64,000 nt of DNA from Geodermatophilus siccatus (GCF_900103785.1 NZ_FNHE01000013.1:1-64000); one strand, 5' to 3'; shown: positions 9,394 to 20,231, counted from the stretch's first letter. The notes: generated by a model not told the origin, from the letters alone. Translations and numbers: made by a program.

Positions 9394-10524
9394 TCAGAGG
9401 GCGGTGGCGAGGGCCTCGAGGTCGTCGACCGTGGCGTCCAGGTGCGGCGAGACGCGCAGCACCGGCCCGGTCATCTCCTCCGGCGCCCGCTGCGGGCCGA
9501 TGGCGGTGGTGACGATGCCGTGCTCGGTGAGCAGCCGGGCCCGCGTGGTGACGACGTCGACGCCGTCCGGTGGGCGCAGCGTCGTCGTGGCGGTCGGTTC
9601 GTCGAGGGGCTCGACCACCCGCCAGCCGGCGGCACCCTCGAGCACCTCGCGGGCGGCCCGGCCCAGCGCGGCCAGGCGCTCGTGCACCCGGACCGGCCCC
9701 CCGGCCAGGTGCTCGCCCACGGCCAGGACCAGCCCGACCCGGCCGGCGACGTGCGCCTCCCCGGACTCGAAGGCCCGCAGCGGCGGGACGTCGTCCGGCG
9801 GGGTCAGCAGCGGGGTGAGCTCGGTGGTGACCGCCGGCCGCACGCACAGCAGGCCCACCCCGCGCGGCCCGGCCAGCCACTTGCGCGAGGTCGAGTAGAC
9901 GACGTCGGCGCCCAGGTCGGTGACGACGTGCCCCAGCGACTGCGCCGCGTCGAGCACCAGCGGCACCCCGGCCTCGCGGCACAGCGCGGCGACCTCGGCG
10001 GCCGGCTGGACGACACCGCGGTGGCTGGCGACGTGGGTCAGGTGCACCACCCGCGGCGGGTCGCCCGCCAGCAGCCGGGCCACGCCGTCCAGGTCGGCCC
10101 GCCCGAGGTCGTCGACCGGCAGGTGCTCGACGGACAGCCCCGCCGCCCGCAGTTGCGCCGCGTTGGGCGCGTACTCGCCGGGCAGGCACGCCACCCGCGC
10201 CCCGGCCGGCAACCGCCACCCGGCGAGCAGCGTGGCCAGCGCGGCCTGCGCGGACTCGACGAAGACGACGTCCGCGGCGGCCATCCCGACCAGCCCGCCG
10301 ATCACCGACCGGCCCTGCTGCAGCAGGTCCTCGGCGGTCGCCTCGGCCACGTACCCGCCGAGCTCGGCCTCGTGGCGGGCGTGGTGGGCGGCGGCCTCCA
10401 GCACCCGGTGGCTCTGCCGGCTGCACGCCGCGCTGTCCAGGTGCCGGCCCGCCGGGCGGGGCCGGGCCGAGCGCCACGCGGCGCCGAGGTCCTCGTGGAC
10501 GAGGGCGGGATGGAGCGTCGTCAC
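9394..10524 (-). CDS. egtE: EgtE-like PLP-dependent C-S lyase
   Basis: A 376-residue class V aminotransferase-fold protein. The PLP lysine lies in STSRKWLAGPRGVGLL, preceded by the aspartate in VPLVLDAAQSLGH and the THVASHRG segment. In ergothioneine biosynthesis EgtE cleaves hercynylcysteine sulfoxide to ergothioneine. The assignment depends on the neighbouring egtABCD genes; by sequence alone it could be another cysteine desulfurase-like lyase. The GTG start lies 6 nt after a TAGCGT box (10531-10536), so it has its own leaderless promoter downstream of the sigma/anti-sigma genes. It ends 18 nt from the convergent deaminase remnant. Confidence 0.85.
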   Translation of the reverse strand: MTTLHPALVHEDLGAAWRSARPRPAGRHLDSAACSRQSHRVLEAAAHHARHEAELGGYVAEATAEDLLQQGRSVIGGLVGMAAADVVFVESAQAALATLLAGWRLPAGARVACLPGEYAPNAAQLRAAGLSVEHLPVDDLGRADLDGVARLLAGDPPRVVHLTHVASHRGVVQPAAEVAALCREAGVPLVLDAAQSLGHVVTDLGADVVYSTSRKWLAGPRGVGLLCVRPAVTTELTPLLTPPDDVPPLRAFESGEAHVAGRVGLVLAVGEHLAGGPVRVHERLAALGRAAREVLEGAAGWRVVEPLDEPTATTTLRPPDGVDVVTTRARLLTEHGIVTTAIGPQRAPEEMTGPVLRVSPHLDATVDDLEALATAL

Positions 10525-10530
10525 GCCCCC

Positions 10531-10536
10531 ACGCTA
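10531..10536 (-). promoter_or_regulatory. -10 box TAGCGT for egtE
   Basis: TAGCGT on the minus strand ends 6 nt before the egtE GTG. It places a leaderless promoter between rskA and egtE. Confidence 0.6.
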
Positions 10537-10545
10537 GAAGAAGGA

Positions 10546-10596
10546 CCCTCCTGCTCCCCACTGCTCGCCGGCTCGCGGCGGGCCCCTGCAGGAGGG
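10546..10596. terminator. Repeat-family hairpin between rskA and egtE
   Basis: Arms CCCTCCTGC (10546-10554) and GCAGGAGGG (10588-10596) enclose a conserved centre rich in GCTCG and GCGGCGGG. A sister copy at 27195-27245 has the same centre but a different, again complementary, stem. Compensatory stem change with conserved centre indicates selection on the structure. It probably terminates the sigma/anti-sigma transcript. Confidence 0.6.
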
Positions 10597-10599
10597 CCG

Positions 10600-11364
10600 T
10601 CAGGCCAGCACGCCGCGGGCGACCGAGACCCCGGAGTGCCGCGGGTCGCCGTCCAGCTTCTCCACCGAGACGTCGACGACCGGGAACTGGGTGAGGTCGA
10701 CACCGGGGGGCACCTCGACGGTCACCTCGCCGCCGCCCTGGACCACCCCGAGGGAGTACATCCGCTCGACCTCCTCGTCGATCAGCCACACCTCGTAGAA
10801 GCCGTCGTCCGGGTCGGCGGCGGACAGGTCGACCTCGAGCACGCGGGTGCCGTCGTCGCGCTCCAGCACGCGGGCCTCGCCGGTGGCGTCGCCGTCGTCG
10901 AGCGGGTCCAGCGCGGCCGCGGCGACGGTCTGCCCGTCGTCGTCCCCCGTGCCGAGGGCGACCGCGCCCGCGCCGATGCCGACGCCGACGACCAGGGACG
11001 CCGCGACGGCGAGCAGCAGCCGCGAGCGCCGGGTGCGCAGCGGCACGACCGGCGCCGGGGTGGGGGTCGGCGCCGGCGGGACGACGGCGGGCGGCGGGCC
11101 GGCCGGGACCGCGGCCACCGCCTCGGGACGCGGCGCGGTGGTGACCCCGGTGGCGGCGGCGATCCCCGCCCACACACCCGGGGGCGGGGGGACGGCGGCA
11201 CCGGGCGCGGCCAGCTGGGGGACGGCGAGCGCGTCGACCGCGCGGCGCAGCGAGGCGACCTCCTCCCGGCACTGCGCGCAGGAGTCGAGGTGGGTGGCGT
11301 CGTCGGCGGGCAGCGGCTCGTGCAGCGCCGCGAGCGCCAGCTGCTCAGGCGTGCAGTGCCGCAC
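10600..11364 (-). CDS. Anti-sigma factor, RskA-type
   Basis: A 254-residue membrane-anchored anti-sigma factor. An N-terminal zinc-finger anti-sigma domain (HLDSCAQCREE, residues about 25-36) is followed by a Pro/Ala-rich linker. One transmembrane helix lies at about residues 115-137 (LLLAVAASLVVGVGIGAGAVA). The extracytoplasmic RskA domain contains YEVWLIDEEVERMYSLG and ends VSVEKLDGDPRHSGVSVARG. It would hold the sigma factor encoded just upstream until proteolysis or redox change releases it. Its GTG start lies inside the end of the sigma gene (20-nt overlap), so translation is coupled. Confidence 0.92.
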   Translation of the reverse strand: MRHCTPEQLALAALHEPLPADDATHLDSCAQCREEVASLRRAVDALAVPQLAAPGAAVPPPPGVWAGIAAATGVTTAPRPEAVAAVPAGPPPAVVPPAPTPTPAPVVPLRTRRSRLLLAVAASLVVGVGIGAGAVALGTGDDDGQTVAAAALDPLDDGDATGEARVLERDDGTRVLEVDLSAADPDDGFYEVWLIDEEVERMYSLGVVQGGGEVTVEVPPGVDLTQFPVVDVSVEKLDGDPRHSGVSVARGVLA

Positions 11365-11944
11365 CGTCCACCTCCAACCGTGACCTCAGGCGTTCGAGGG
11401 TGCGCCGGATGTGGGACTTCACCGTGCCGAGCGGCAGCCCGGTGCGGTCGGCGATCTGGGTGTGGGTGAGGTCCTCGAAGAAGGCCAGCTCGATGATGCC
11501 CCGCTGCGGCTGGCCCAGTTGCTCCAGCTCGCCGAGGAGCAGCACCCGGTCGGCGACGGCGGTGTCGACCTGCGGGCCGGTGCCCTCCGTCGCGGAGCGG
11601 GCCTCGGTGACCGCGGCCTCGGCGGCGCGGCGCTGCCGGTCGCGCCGGGCCCACGTGTCGGCGATCTTGTGCCGGCAGATGCCGACCAGCCAGGCCGCCA
11701 GCGGGCCCTGCTCGGGGCGGTAGCCGCTGCGGCCGGTCCAGGCGGAGACGAAGACCTGCTGGGTGACGTCCTCGGCGTCCGGACCCGGACCGAAGGCCCG
11801 CACCGCCATGCCGTGGACCTGCCCGGCGAAGCGCTCGTAGGCCCAGGCCAGCGCCTGCTCGTCACCGGCGGCGAACCGGCGGCCGACCTCGGCGTCGTCG
11901 GGCCCGGGATCGGCGTCCCGCAGCGGTGCGACGTCCGGGGGCAC
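11345..11944 (-). CDS. ECF RNA polymerase sigma factor, SigK-like
   Basis: A 199-residue ECF sigma factor. Region 2 spans about residues 20-90 (ALAWAYERFAGQVHGMAVRAFG, DAEDVTQQVFVSAW) and region 4 about 130-190 (QRGIIELAFFEDLTHTQIADRTGLPLGTVKSHIRRTLERL). The pairing with an RskA-type anti-sigma places it close to the SigK group. The GTG at 11944 is chosen because a TAGGGT box lies 7 nt upstream, giving a leaderless transcript. Upstream in-frame starts would add 45 residues of CCCGG-repeat-derived, non-conserved sequence. It sits between egtD and egtE, so its regulon may include ergothioneine genes (inference). Confidence 0.93.
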   Translation of the reverse strand: MPPDVAPLRDADPGPDDAEVGRRFAAGDEQALAWAYERFAGQVHGMAVRAFGPGPDAEDVTQQVFVSAWTGRSGYRPEQGPLAAWLVGICRHKIADTWARRDRQRRAAEAAVTEARSATEGTGPQVDTAVADRVLLLGELEQLGQPQRGIIELAFFEDLTHTQIADRTGLPLGTVKSHIRRTLERLRSRLEVDGAALHA

Positions 11945-11951
11945 CCGCCCG

Positions 11952-11957
11952 ACCCTA
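11952..11957 (-). promoter_or_regulatory. -10 box TAGGGT for the sigma factor gene
   Basis: TAGGGT on the minus strand, 7 nt before the GTG start. It fixes the start of the sigma gene. Confidence 0.65.
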
Positions 11958-11998
11958 GCCGTCCGGGGTGCCGGCAGCCCGGTCACGGCAGCGGCAGC

Positions 11999-12080
11999 TG
12001 CCCGGCCCGGCCCGGCCCGGCCCGCGGCGATCATGGGGTCCGGGTGGCGACACACCGTGTCCGGACGGCATGTCGCCACC
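11999..12080. repeat. CCCGG pentanucleotide run and hairpin between egtD and the sigma gene
   Basis: Almost five tandem CCCGG units (about 11999-12024) are followed by a stem with 10-bp arms GGTGGCGACA (12043-12052) and TGTCGCCACC (12071-12080). The hairpin lies downstream of egtD and upstream of the sigma promoter, so it is a plausible terminator for the egt operon. The rest of the 220-nt gap (11945-12163) shows nothing else. Confidence 0.55.
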
Positions 12081-12163
12081 GCAGCTTCACGATCAACGCG
12101 GCCTGCGGCCCGTGGGCGCTGGTCCGGTGCGGAGGGGCGAGGACCCCGAGGCCGACGCCGGTC

Positions 12164-13132
12164 TCAAGCGGGCCCGGAGAGCGAGACGCCGAAGTCGCCG
12201 TCGGGGTCGGTCCACCACCGCGTCATCCGCAGGCCCGCCGCCGCCAGCTCGGCCTCGACCCGCTCGCGGCGGAACTTCGCCGAGACCTCGGTGCGCAGCT
12301 CCTCACCGGCGGCGAACCGGACGTCGAGGTCGAGTGCCGGGACGTGCACCACCTGGTCGGTCAGGGAGCGCAGCCGCATCTCGATCCACTCGTGCTCGGC
12401 GTCCCACACGGCGACGTGCTGGAAGGCAGCGGGGTCGAAGTGGGCGCCCAGCTCGCGGTCCAGCACGCGCAGCACGTTGCGGTTGAACTCCGCGGTGACC
12501 CCCGCGGCGTCGTCGTAGGCCCGCACCAGCCGGGCCGGGTCCTTGACCAGGTCGGTGCCGAGCAGGAAGGAGTCCCCGGGCTGCAGCGTGCCGGCCAGGT
12601 CGTCGAGGAACGCCGCCCGCGCCTCCGGCTCCAGGTTGCCGATGGTCGAGCCGAGGAAGGCCACCAGCCGGCGTCCCGACCGCGGCAGCTCGCCCAGGTG
12701 CCGGGTGAAGTCGCCGACGACCGCCGCCACCTCCACGCCGGGGTACTCGGCGGTGATCGCCGCCCCGGCCGCCTGCAGCACCGACGGGTCGACGTCGCAG
12801 GGCACGAACCGGCGCAGCGTGCCGGCGTCGCGCAGCGCGTCCAGCAGCAGCCGGGTCTTCTCCGACGTCCCGCTGCCGAGCTCCACCAGGACGTCCGCGC
12901 CCGACGCGGCGGCGATCTCGGGCGCGTGCGCGGCGAGCACGGCCCGCTCGGCGCGGGTCGGGTAGTACTCCGGCAGCCGGGTGATCTCGTCGAACAGCTC
13001 GCTGCCCCGCTCGTCGTAGAACCACCGCGGCGGCAGGCTCTTCGGCGTGGCGGTCAGGCCGGCGCGGGCGTCGGCGCGCAGCTCGTCCGCGGCGTCCTCG
13101 GGGGCGAGGTGGTTGGTGAGCGGGATCGACAC
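12164..13132 (-). CDS. egtD: L-histidine N(alpha)-methyltransferase EgtD
   Basis: A 322-residue SAM-dependent methyltransferase, matching the ~321 residues of mycobacterial EgtD. Conserved parts include [30 protein letters not shown], the SAM-binding [18 protein letters not shown], and [11 protein letters not shown]. It trimethylates histidine to hercynine, the first committed ergothioneine intermediate. The GTG start lies 37 nt downstream of the egtC stop. It is the fourth gene of egtABCD. Confidence 0.96.
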   Translation of the reverse strand: MSIPLTNHLAPEDAADELRADARAGLTATPKSLPPRWFYDERGSELFDEITRLPEYYPTRAERAVLAAHAPEIAAASGADVLVELGSGTSEKTRLLLDALRDAGTLRRFVPCDVDPSVLQAAGAAITAEYPGVEVAAVVGDFTRHLGELPRSGRRLVAFLGSTIGNLEPEARAAFLDDLAGTLQPGDSFLLGTDLVKDPARLVRAYDDAAGVTAEFNRNVLRVLDRELGAHFDPAAFQHVAVWDAEHEWIEMRLRSLTDQVVHVPALDLDVRFAAGEELRTEVSAKFRRERVEAELAAAGLRMTRWWTDPDGDFGVSLSGPA

Positions 13133-13169
13133 GGTGCTCCAGTGCTCGTCGGGAGGCGGGCAGGATGGG

Positions 13170-13859
13170 TCAGGACAGCGGCGTGGTGGTCAGGCCGTCG
13201 GGGGTGACCTCGACCAGCGACCGGTCGGGGACGTCGGTCCACCGCGGGTCGTCGTCCCACGGCTCGCTGGCCAGCGCGGTGCCGTCGGCGGTGACCAGCG
13301 CCGACAGCGTGTCGCCCCAGGTGGTGGCCAGCAGGCGGGTGCCGTCGGCGGCGAGCAGGTTCAGCCGGGCGCGGGGGTCCGCGGCACCCACCTCGCGCAC
13401 CGTGTCGGCCAGGGCGTCGAGGCCCCGGTCGAACACCAGCGCGGCCAGCAGCGCGCTGTCGACGGTCGACTCGGCGTCCCGCACCGGCGGCAGCACCGCG
13501 CGGTCCACCCGGCCGTTGTGCGACAGCAGCCACCGCCCGTCGGTGAACGGCGCCGCCGCGCTCTCCTCCAGCGGCATCCCGACGGTGGCCGAGCGGACGG
13601 CGGCCACCACGCACCCGGAGGAGAGCACCGGCGCGACCGAGGCGAACGACGGGTCGCCCCACAGCGGCCGGGCCGAGCGCCAGCGGGCCGGCCGTGCCCG
13701 GCCGGGGGAGAAGAAGCCCACGCCCCAGCCGTCGGCGTTGACCGTGCCGTACCGCTGGCGGCGCGGCGCCCAGGCCTGCACGAGCAGCGAGGACGGCGGC
13801 TCGAGCACCAGCTCGGCCAGCGTCCGCGGCCGGCCGAGCCAGGCGAGGTGGCGGCACAC
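13170..13859 (-). CDS. egtC: Gamma-glutamyl hercynylcysteine sulfoxide amidohydrolase EgtC
   Basis: A 229-residue class II glutamine amidotransferase-fold enzyme. The nucleophile is Cys2 in the N-terminal CRHLAWLG, exposed after Met removal. [10 protein letters not shown], the SHNGRVD loop and DSALLAALV are the other class II landmarks. It removes glutamate from gamma-glutamyl hercynylcysteine sulfoxide. The GTG start places Cys at position 2 and lies one base after the egtB stop region, which rules out longer starts. Confidence 0.95.
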   Translation of the reverse strand: MCRHLAWLGRPRTLAELVLEPPSSLLVQAWAPRRQRYGTVNADGWGVGFFSPGRARPARWRSARPLWGDPSFASVAPVLSSGCVVAAVRSATVGMPLEESAAAPFTDGRWLLSHNGRVDRAVLPPVRDAESTVDSALLAALVFDRGLDALADTVREVGAADPRARLNLLAADGTRLLATTWGDTLSALVTADGTALASEPWDDDPRWTDVPDRSLVEVTPDGLTTTPLS

Positions 13860-13860
13860 C

Positions 13861-15168
13861 CTAGGCGTCCCAGGCCAGCCGGAATCCGCTGAAGACCTGC
13901 CGGCGGATCGGGTGGTCCCAGTTGCGGAAGCTGGGCCGCAGGATCGACGCGTCGACCGCCCACGACCCGCCGCGCAGCACCTTGTAGTCGCCACCGAAGA
14001 ACGGTGCCGAGTAGTCGGCGTAGAGCATCGGCCGGAAGCCGGGCCACGGGGCGAAGTCCGAGGAGGTCCACTCCCAGACGTCGCCCACCATCTGCTCGGC
14101 GCCGCAGGCGGAGGCGGAGGCGGGGTAGGCGCCCACCGGGGCCGGGCGCAGCGCGTCGCCGCCGAGGTTGGCCAGGGCGGCCGACGGCTCGGCCGACCCC
14201 CACGGGAAGCGGCGGCGCCGCTGCGTGGCCGGGTCCCAGACGGCGGCCTTCTCCCACTCCACCTCGGTGGGCAGCCGCGCGCCCGCCGGGGCCGCTCCGG
14301 TCACCCCGGCCCAGGCCGCGTACGCCTCGGCCTCGAAGTACGTGACGTGCTGGACCGGTTCGTCGGGCGGGACGGTCTCGACGACGCCGAAGCGGGTGCG
14401 GGTGCCGTCGGCGCTCCAGAACTGCGGGCGCTCCAGCCCGGCCTCGACCCGGTGCGCCCAGCCCCGCTCGGACCACCAGCGCCGGTCGCCGTAGCCGCCG
14501 TCGGCGACGAAGGCGGCGTACTCGGCGTTGGTCACCGGGACCCGGCCGATGCGGAACGGCGGGACGTCGACCCGGTGCGCCGGCCGCTCGTTGTCCAGGG
14601 AGAACGGCTCGTCGGCGGCATCCACGCCCAGGACGAACTCCCCGCCGGGCACGGGCACCGACGTGCCGGCCACCCCCGGCCGGCCCGGCGGCAGCGACGT
14701 CCCGGCGCCCAGCAGCGGCGGGCCGGTGCGCAGGTTGAGCGCCTGCAGCATCGTCTCGTCGTGCTGCTGCTCGTGGCTGACGACCATCGCGAAGTCGAAC
14801 GGGTCGCCGTCGTCGTCCCGGCCGAGGCGGCCCAGCCGGTCGAGCACCCGGCCGCGCACCTCGCCGCAGAACGACCGCGCCTCCACCGGGGGCAGCAGCG
14901 GCAGCCGGGAGCGGACGGCGCGCGGGTGGGTGAACGCGTCGTAGAGCGCCTCGACGTCGGGCGACAGCAGCCCCTGCCGGCGGGCGTCGCCGCGGCGCAG
15001 CAGCCAGAGGTCCTCCTGCTGGCCGACGTGCGCGAGGTCCCAGACGAGCGGGCTGAGCAGCGGGGTGTGCTGCCGCAGCAGCTCGGGCTCGTCGTGGTCG
15101 GTGAGCCGCAGCGTGCGCTGCCGGGCGGCCTCGAGGTCGCGGGCGAGGGTCTCGGTCAGGTCGGTCAC
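13861..15168 (-). CDS. egtB: Hercynine oxygenase EgtB (sulfoxide synthase)
   Basis: A 435-residue non-haem iron enzyme. The N-terminal DinB_2 domain carries the iron ligands: His47 in [13 protein letters not shown] and His132/His136 in [10 protein letters not shown]. The C-terminal formylglycine-generating-enzyme-like domain (about 185-435) contains [38 protein letters not shown] and LRGGSWAVD. It joins hercynine to gamma-glutamylcysteine with oxygen. The GTG start overlaps the egtA stop (GTGA). Confidence 0.96.
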   Translation of the reverse strand: MTDLTETLARDLEAARQRTLRLTDHDEPELLRQHTPLLSPLVWDLAHVGQQEDLWLLRRGDARRQGLLSPDVEALYDAFTHPRAVRSRLPLLPPVEARSFCGEVRGRVLDRLGRLGRDDDGDPFDFAMVVSHEQQHDETMLQALNLRTGPPLLGAGTSLPPGRPGVAGTSVPVPGGEFVLGVDAADEPFSLDNERPAHRVDVPPFRIGRVPVTNAEYAAFVADGGYGDRRWWSERGWAHRVEAGLERPQFWSADGTRTRFGVVETVPPDEPVQHVTYFEAEAYAAWAGVTGAAPAGARLPTEVEWEKAAVWDPATQRRRRFPWGSAEPSAALANLGGDALRPAPVGAYPASASACGAEQMVGDVWEWTSSDFAPWPGFRPMLYADYSAPFFGGDYKVLRGGSWAVDASILRPSFRNWDHPIRRQVFSGFRLAWDA

Positions 15169-16508
15169 CGGGGAGCTCCCGTGGCGGAGAGGAGGGCGGC
15201 GGTGGGGCCACCGGCCCGGGCGGTGCCGAGCAGGGCGTCGCCGGGGCAGCGGCCCCGGTCGACGAGGTCGGCGAGCGCCTCCACCTCCGGCCGCAGGGCG
15301 GCGGGGACGGCGGCGCAGGCGGCGGCGAGGCAGGCGCGGGCCGCGGCGTGCAGCGCGGGGTCGGCCAGGCCCGCGCGCGCGGCACGGTCCCAGGCGGTGG
15401 CGACCGGCAGGGTGGCCGCCGCGGCGTGCCCGGCCGCGACCGGGTCGTCGAGCAGCACCGTCGTCACCGCGGCCAGCGCCGGCCACCACGGCTCGGGCGC
15501 GGCGTCGAGGTAGCGGATCTCCAGGTAGCCGCGGGGGCGCACCGGCGGGAACAGCGTGGTCAGGTGGTAGTCGAGGTCGGCGGCGGAGGGCACCCGCCCG
15601 CCGAGGGGGACCTCGCCGGTGACCCACTCGGCGAAGCTGACCCGTTCGCCGACAGGCGCGGCCCCGCCGTCGGGGTCGCGCACCAGCATCACCGGCGCGG
15701 CCAGCGCGTACGCGGCCCACTCGCCCGCCGGGTCGGCGCCACCGAGCAACGGCCCGCAGCGGGCCTGGTCGAGGTCGCTCCAGACCCGCTGCCGGTGCGA
15801 CACCCAGCCGGTCGGCCGGCCGGCGGCGAGCGGGGAACAGGCCGCGACGGCGACCAGGGTGGGCCCCAGCTGGTGGGCCAGGGCCACCCGCTCGCTCCAG
15901 CCCGCGCAGGGCCCGGCGTCCAGGTTGACCTGCAGCGCGGCGGTGCCGGCCATCATCGCCGTCCCCGCCTCGGCGCAGCCGACGGCGGCGAAGTGCTCCT
16001 CCATCGCGGCGTAGCGGGGGGCCGGGCAGACCCGGGCCGGGGGCCGCAGCGGGTCGGCGCCCACCGGGGCCACGGCCAGCCGCTCGGCGGCCAGGGCCGC
16101 GGCGAGCACGTCGCGGTCGGCCCGCAGCGCCGCCACCGCGGCGGCGACGTCCGTGCACGGCGGGCCGGACAGCTCCACCTGGCCGCCGGGCTCGAGGGTG
16201 ACCCGGCTGCCGCCGGGGAGCGCGGGCAGCGCGTCGACCAGGTCGCGGATCCGCTGCCAGGGCACGCGCGACGCTGGCGCGTCGAGGTCGACCAGGTGCG
16301 CCTCGAGCTCCAGGCCGACCGGACCGACCGGGTCCGGGCGCAGCGCCGCGTCGGCGACGTGCGCGACGGCGGCCTCCAGGTCGAGGACGACCGTGCGTTG
16401 CTCGGTGACCGGGGCCACGGGCCCCACCCCCTCCAGGTCCGGACCGGTCGGTAACGACCGCGGGTCGGTGCGGGGGCGGCCCGTCGTGCGGCCGTCCTCG
16501 AGCTCCAT
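15165..16508 (-). CDS. egtA: Glutamate-cysteine ligase EgtA
   Basis: A 447-residue GCS2-type ligase that makes gamma-glutamylcysteine for EgtB. Family landmarks are [12 protein letters not shown] near residue 45, the [12 protein letters not shown] motif, [26 protein letters not shown] and a C-terminal helical region. The ATG at 16508 is the best-supported start. It is the first gene of egtABCD and is divergent from the DUF309 gene across 70 nt that should hold both promoters. Confidence 0.94.
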   Translation of the reverse strand: MELEDGRTTGRPRTDPRSLPTGPDLEGVGPVAPVTEQRTVVLDLEAAVAHVADAALRPDPVGPVGLELEAHLVDLDAPASRVPWQRIRDLVDALPALPGGSRVTLEPGGQVELSGPPCTDVAAAVAALRADRDVLAAALAAERLAVAPVGADPLRPPARVCPAPRYAAMEEHFAAVGCAEAGTAMMAGTAALQVNLDAGPCAGWSERVALAHQLGPTLVAVAACSPLAAGRPTGWVSHRQRVWSDLDQARCGPLLGGADPAGEWAAYALAAPVMLVRDPDGGAAPVGERVSFAEWVTGEVPLGGRVPSAADLDYHLTTLFPPVRPRGYLEIRYLDAAPEPWWPALAAVTTVLLDDPVAAGHAAAATLPVATAWDRAARAGLADPALHAAARACLAAACAAVPAALRPEVEALADLVDRGRCPGDALLGTARAGGPTAALLSATGAPR

Positions 16509-16566
16509 CCTGCACGGGCCCACCGACGGAACGCACGACCCGGCAGCGCACAACCGGTGTCCGCGC

Positions 16567-16572
16567 CAGGAT
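16567..16572 (+). promoter_or_regulatory. -10 box CAGGAT for the DUF309 gene
   Basis: CAGGAT ends 6 nt before the GTG at 16579, giving a leaderless start. It is closer to the non-consensus end of the boxes seen in this window. Confidence 0.5.
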
Positions 16573-16578
16573 CGTGGG

Positions 16579-17052
16579 GTGGACGTCGACCGGGACCGGG
16601 ATCCCGCTGGCCGCGCGCGCAACGCCCGGCCGCGCGACGCGCTGGGGCGCCCCCTGCCGCGGGGTGCCGTGGGGGAGGAGCGGGCGCCGGAGGGCGTGCT
16701 GCGGACGCCGGACCAGGCGCTCGCCGAGGCCCAGCAGCTGCTGGACGCCGGGCGGCCCTTCCACGCCCACGAGGTGCTCGAGGACGCGTGGAAGTCCGCG
16801 CCGGACCCGGAGCGGCAGCTGTGGCGCGGGCTGGCCCAGCTCGCCGTCGGGCTGACCCACGTGGCGCGGGGCAACGACCGCGGCGCCGAGCGGCTGCTGG
16901 AGCGCGGCGCGGGCAACGTCGCCGCCTACGCCGACGCCCCGCCGCACGGCATCGACGTCGCCGGCCTGGTCGCCTGGGGCCGGGCGCTGGCCGCCGCGCC
17001 GCCGTCGTCCCGCGACGCCGCCGCGCTCGCGCCCCGCCTGCGGACGGGGTGA
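16579..17052 (+). CDS. DUF309 domain protein
   Basis: A 157-residue protein. After a basic, Arg/Asp-rich N-terminus of about 40 residues, the DUF309 helical domain (about 50-115) shows the conserved [22 protein letters not shown], then [18 protein letters not shown]. The HEVLE helix with its acidic/His pattern defines the family; its function is not known. The GTG start is set by the promoter box and by the absence of other starts in the divergent region. Confidence 0.88.
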   Translation: MDVDRDRDPAGRARNARPRDALGRPLPRGAVGEERAPEGVLRTPDQALAEAQQLLDAGRPFHAHEVLEDAWKSAPDPERQLWRGLAQLAVGLTHVARGNDRGAERLLERGAGNVAAYADAPPHGIDVAGLVAWGRALAAAPPSSRDAAALAPRLRTG

Positions 17053-17090
17053 CCCTGCCCCCACCGCGTGCCGGGGCTCCCGCGGCCGGG

Positions 17091-17096
17091 TAGGGA
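17091..17096 (+). promoter_or_regulatory. -10 box TAGGGA, leaderless start
   Basis: TAGGGA ends 6 nt before the GTG at 17103, the same arrangement as at 8368. Confidence 0.55.
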
Positions 17097-17102
17097 CCTG
17101 GG

Positions 17103-17888
17103 GTGACCAACGGACGACGGGCGGATGCCCTGCGGGCGGGAGCGGTGCTGCTGGCGGCGATCGCCCAGATCGTCGGCAGCCCCCTGGGCTCGGCGCTCGC
17201 CGGGCGCAGCGTGGGCGAGGTCAGCGACGCGACCCGCGCGCTGATCACCCCGGCCGGCTACGCCTTCTCGATCTGGGGACCGGTCTTCGCCCTGGCGCTG
17301 GCCTGGGCGGTCTACCAGGCCCTCCCCGGGCAGCGGGACCGCGCGGTGCACCGGGCGACCGGCTGGCCCCTGGCCGCGGCGTTCGCCGGGAACGCCGTCT
17401 GGGAGCTGCTGTTCCCGCAGGTGGGTGACCGCGTGCCGGTCCTCCCCGCGGTGCTCCTCCTCGCGATCGTCGCCGCCGCGGCGACGGCCTGGGCGCGGCT
17501 GCAGGCCATGCCGCTCACCGGGCTGGCCCGGCTGCTCCCGGCGGCGGTCACCGGGCTGCTCCTGGGCTGGGTGACGCTCGCCTCGGCGGTGCAGGTCGCC
17601 AGCGCCGGCGTCGCGCTCGGGGCGCCGGCCCAGGGTGCGGCGGCGCAGGTGTGGGCGGTCGTCGCGCTCGGGGCGGTCGCGGCCCTCGGGGCGGCGCTCG
17701 TGCTGGTCGCCCGGGTGGCGGCCGGGCCGTTCGCCCTCGCGGTCGCCTGGGGCCTGGTCGCGGTCGCCGTCGACGGCGGGCCGGGCGTGGTGACCGTCGC
17801 CGCCGTGGGCGCCGCGGTGGTCGTGGCCGCGGCCCTGGCGGTCCGGGTGGCCGGACCGCGGGAGCGCGGCGCGCTGCTCCTCGGCTGA
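17103..17888 (+). CDS. TspO/MBR-like tryptophan-rich membrane protein
   Basis: A 261-residue membrane protein with seven to eight hydrophobic segments. The segment [25 protein letters not shown] at about residues 50-75 is the strongest match to the enlarged tryptophan-rich sensory protein family; [13 protein letters not shown] follows. TspO relatives bind porphyrins or other ligands and act in stress responses, but the role here is unknown. A general membrane protein of other ancestry cannot be excluded. Confidence 0.65.
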   Translation: MTNGRRADALRAGAVLLAAIAQIVGSPLGSALAGRSVGEVSDATRALITPAGYAFSIWGPVFALALAWAVYQALPGQRDRAVHRATGWPLAAAFAGNAVWELLFPQVGDRVPVLPAVLLLAIVAAAATAWARLQAMPLTGLARLLPAAVTGLLLGWVTLASAVQVASAGVALGAPAQGAAAQVWAVVALGAVAALGAALVLVARVAAGPFALAVAWGLVAVAVDGGPGVVTVAAVGAAVVVAAALAVRVAGPRERGALLLG

Positions 17889-17941
17889 CGGAGACCGCCC
17901 TCTGCCCCCGCCGCCGGCCGACTCGCGGCAGGACCGCGCCG

Positions 17942-18097
17942 GTGCACGACGTGGCCCGGCAGCGGCTCGACCCCGCCGGGCGGGCCGCGCTGGAGGCCGA
18001 CGTCGCCGACCTGTGGGGCAGCTCGACCCGGGGCGGCGGCCCGGGCATCGTGGTACCCAACACCCACCTGCAGACGACGGCCGTGCGGGCCGGGTGA
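17942..18097 (+). CDS. Short orphan reading frame, possibly a gene remnant
   Basis: A 51-codon frame starting GTG (HDVARQRLDPAGRAAL) and ending in IVVPNTHLQTTAVRAG. Codon third positions are GC-rich and the composition looks like protein. No clear ribosome binding site or promoter is seen. The helix-loop-strand ending resembles the tail of a larger enzyme, so a deletion remnant is as likely as a small gene. Not recognised further. Confidence 0.35.
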   Translation: MHDVARQRLDPAGRAALEADVADLWGSSTRGGGPGIVVPNTHLQTTAVRAG

Positions 18098-18125
18098 GAG
18101 GGCGGGCCGGGATGGGAGGCTGGGC

Positions 18126-18566
18126 GTGAGGAGCTACGAGGCGGCGGCGCGGATCGACGCGAGCCCGGAGCAGGTGTGGACGCTGCTGGTCGACGTGGGC
18201 AGCTGGCGGGACTGGGACTCCGGCGTCGACCGGGTGGACGGCCGGGTCGCGCTCGGCGAGGAGCTGACGCTCTACGCCACGATGATCCGCGACCGCCCCT
18301 TCTCGGTGACGGTGACCGAGATCCGCCCGCGCGAGGTCATGCGCTGGCGCGGCGGGCTGCCGCTGGGGCTGGCGGTCATCGAGCGCACCTACCACCTCGA
18401 CGCGCAGGAGGACGGCAGCACGGTGCTCACCGTCCGCGAGGACCACACCGGCCCGCTGGCCGCGCTGCTCGCCCGCTCGACGCCGGACCTGAACCCCTCC
18501 TTCCGCCAGTTCTGCGAGGGGCTCAAGGCCCGCGCCGAGGGGCGCACCTCCCGGCCCACCGGCTGA
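18126..18566 (+). CDS. SRPBCC-family (polyketide cyclase-like) protein
   Basis: A 146-residue START/Bet v 1-fold protein. Family pattern: an N-terminal ARIDASPEQVWTLLVDVGSWRDWDSG, a central beta region (VTVTEIRPREVMRWRGGLP), and a C-terminal amphipathic helix (NPSFRQFCEGLKARAE). Such proteins bind hydrophobic ligands in a cavity. The specific ligand is unknown. The GTG start has a weak GGGATGGGAGG ribosome binding region. It is followed by the malic enzyme gene in the same direction. Confidence 0.88.
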   Translation: MRSYEAAARIDASPEQVWTLLVDVGSWRDWDSGVDRVDGRVALGEELTLYATMIRDRPFSVTVTEIRPREVMRWRGGLPLGLAVIERTYHLDAQEDGSTVLTVREDHTGPLAALLARSTPDLNPSFRQFCEGLKARAEGRTSRPTG

Positions 18567-18584
18567 CCGGCATCCGTGACCACT

Positions 18585-18621
18585 GTGACCGAAAGCACCC
18601 CCGCGGGTGGTTCGGTGTCAC
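18585..18621 (+). promoter_or_regulatory. Imperfect dyad before malic enzyme
   Basis: GTGAC-CGAA-CACCC and GGGTG-TTCG-GTCAC form a gapped inverted repeat that reaches the CACGAT -10 candidate (18619-18624). It could be an operator for the malic enzyme gene. Support is only the dyad and its position. Confidence 0.35.
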
Positions 18622-18634
18622 GATGGGGGACGCC

Positions 18635-20140
<1,506 letters not shown>

Positions 20141-20162
20141 CGCCGGCGCTCGGCACCCGGCG

Positions 20163-20220
20163 CGATCACGGCGCCGTGACCGCCCGCCCGACCGCGGGCG
20201 CGGTCACGGCGCCGTGATCG
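20163..20220. terminator. Bidirectional terminator hairpin
   Basis: A perfect 21-bp stem, arms 20163-20183 and 20200-20220, lies between the convergent malic enzyme gene and the small acidic gene. The arm contains the palindromic GGCGCC. Its position indicates bidirectional termination. Confidence 0.75.
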
Positions 20221-20231
20221 TCGGCCGACCG

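Noticed and set aside
11945-12079. Longer start for the sigma factor gene
   Set aside because: It would translate the CCCGG run and part of the hairpin; the TAGGGT box fits GTG 11944.
13861-17064. One giant minus-strand frame of about 1,070 codons
   Set aside because: It is egtB plus out-of-frame sequence through egtA. EgtB begins at 15168, where GTG overlaps the egtA stop.
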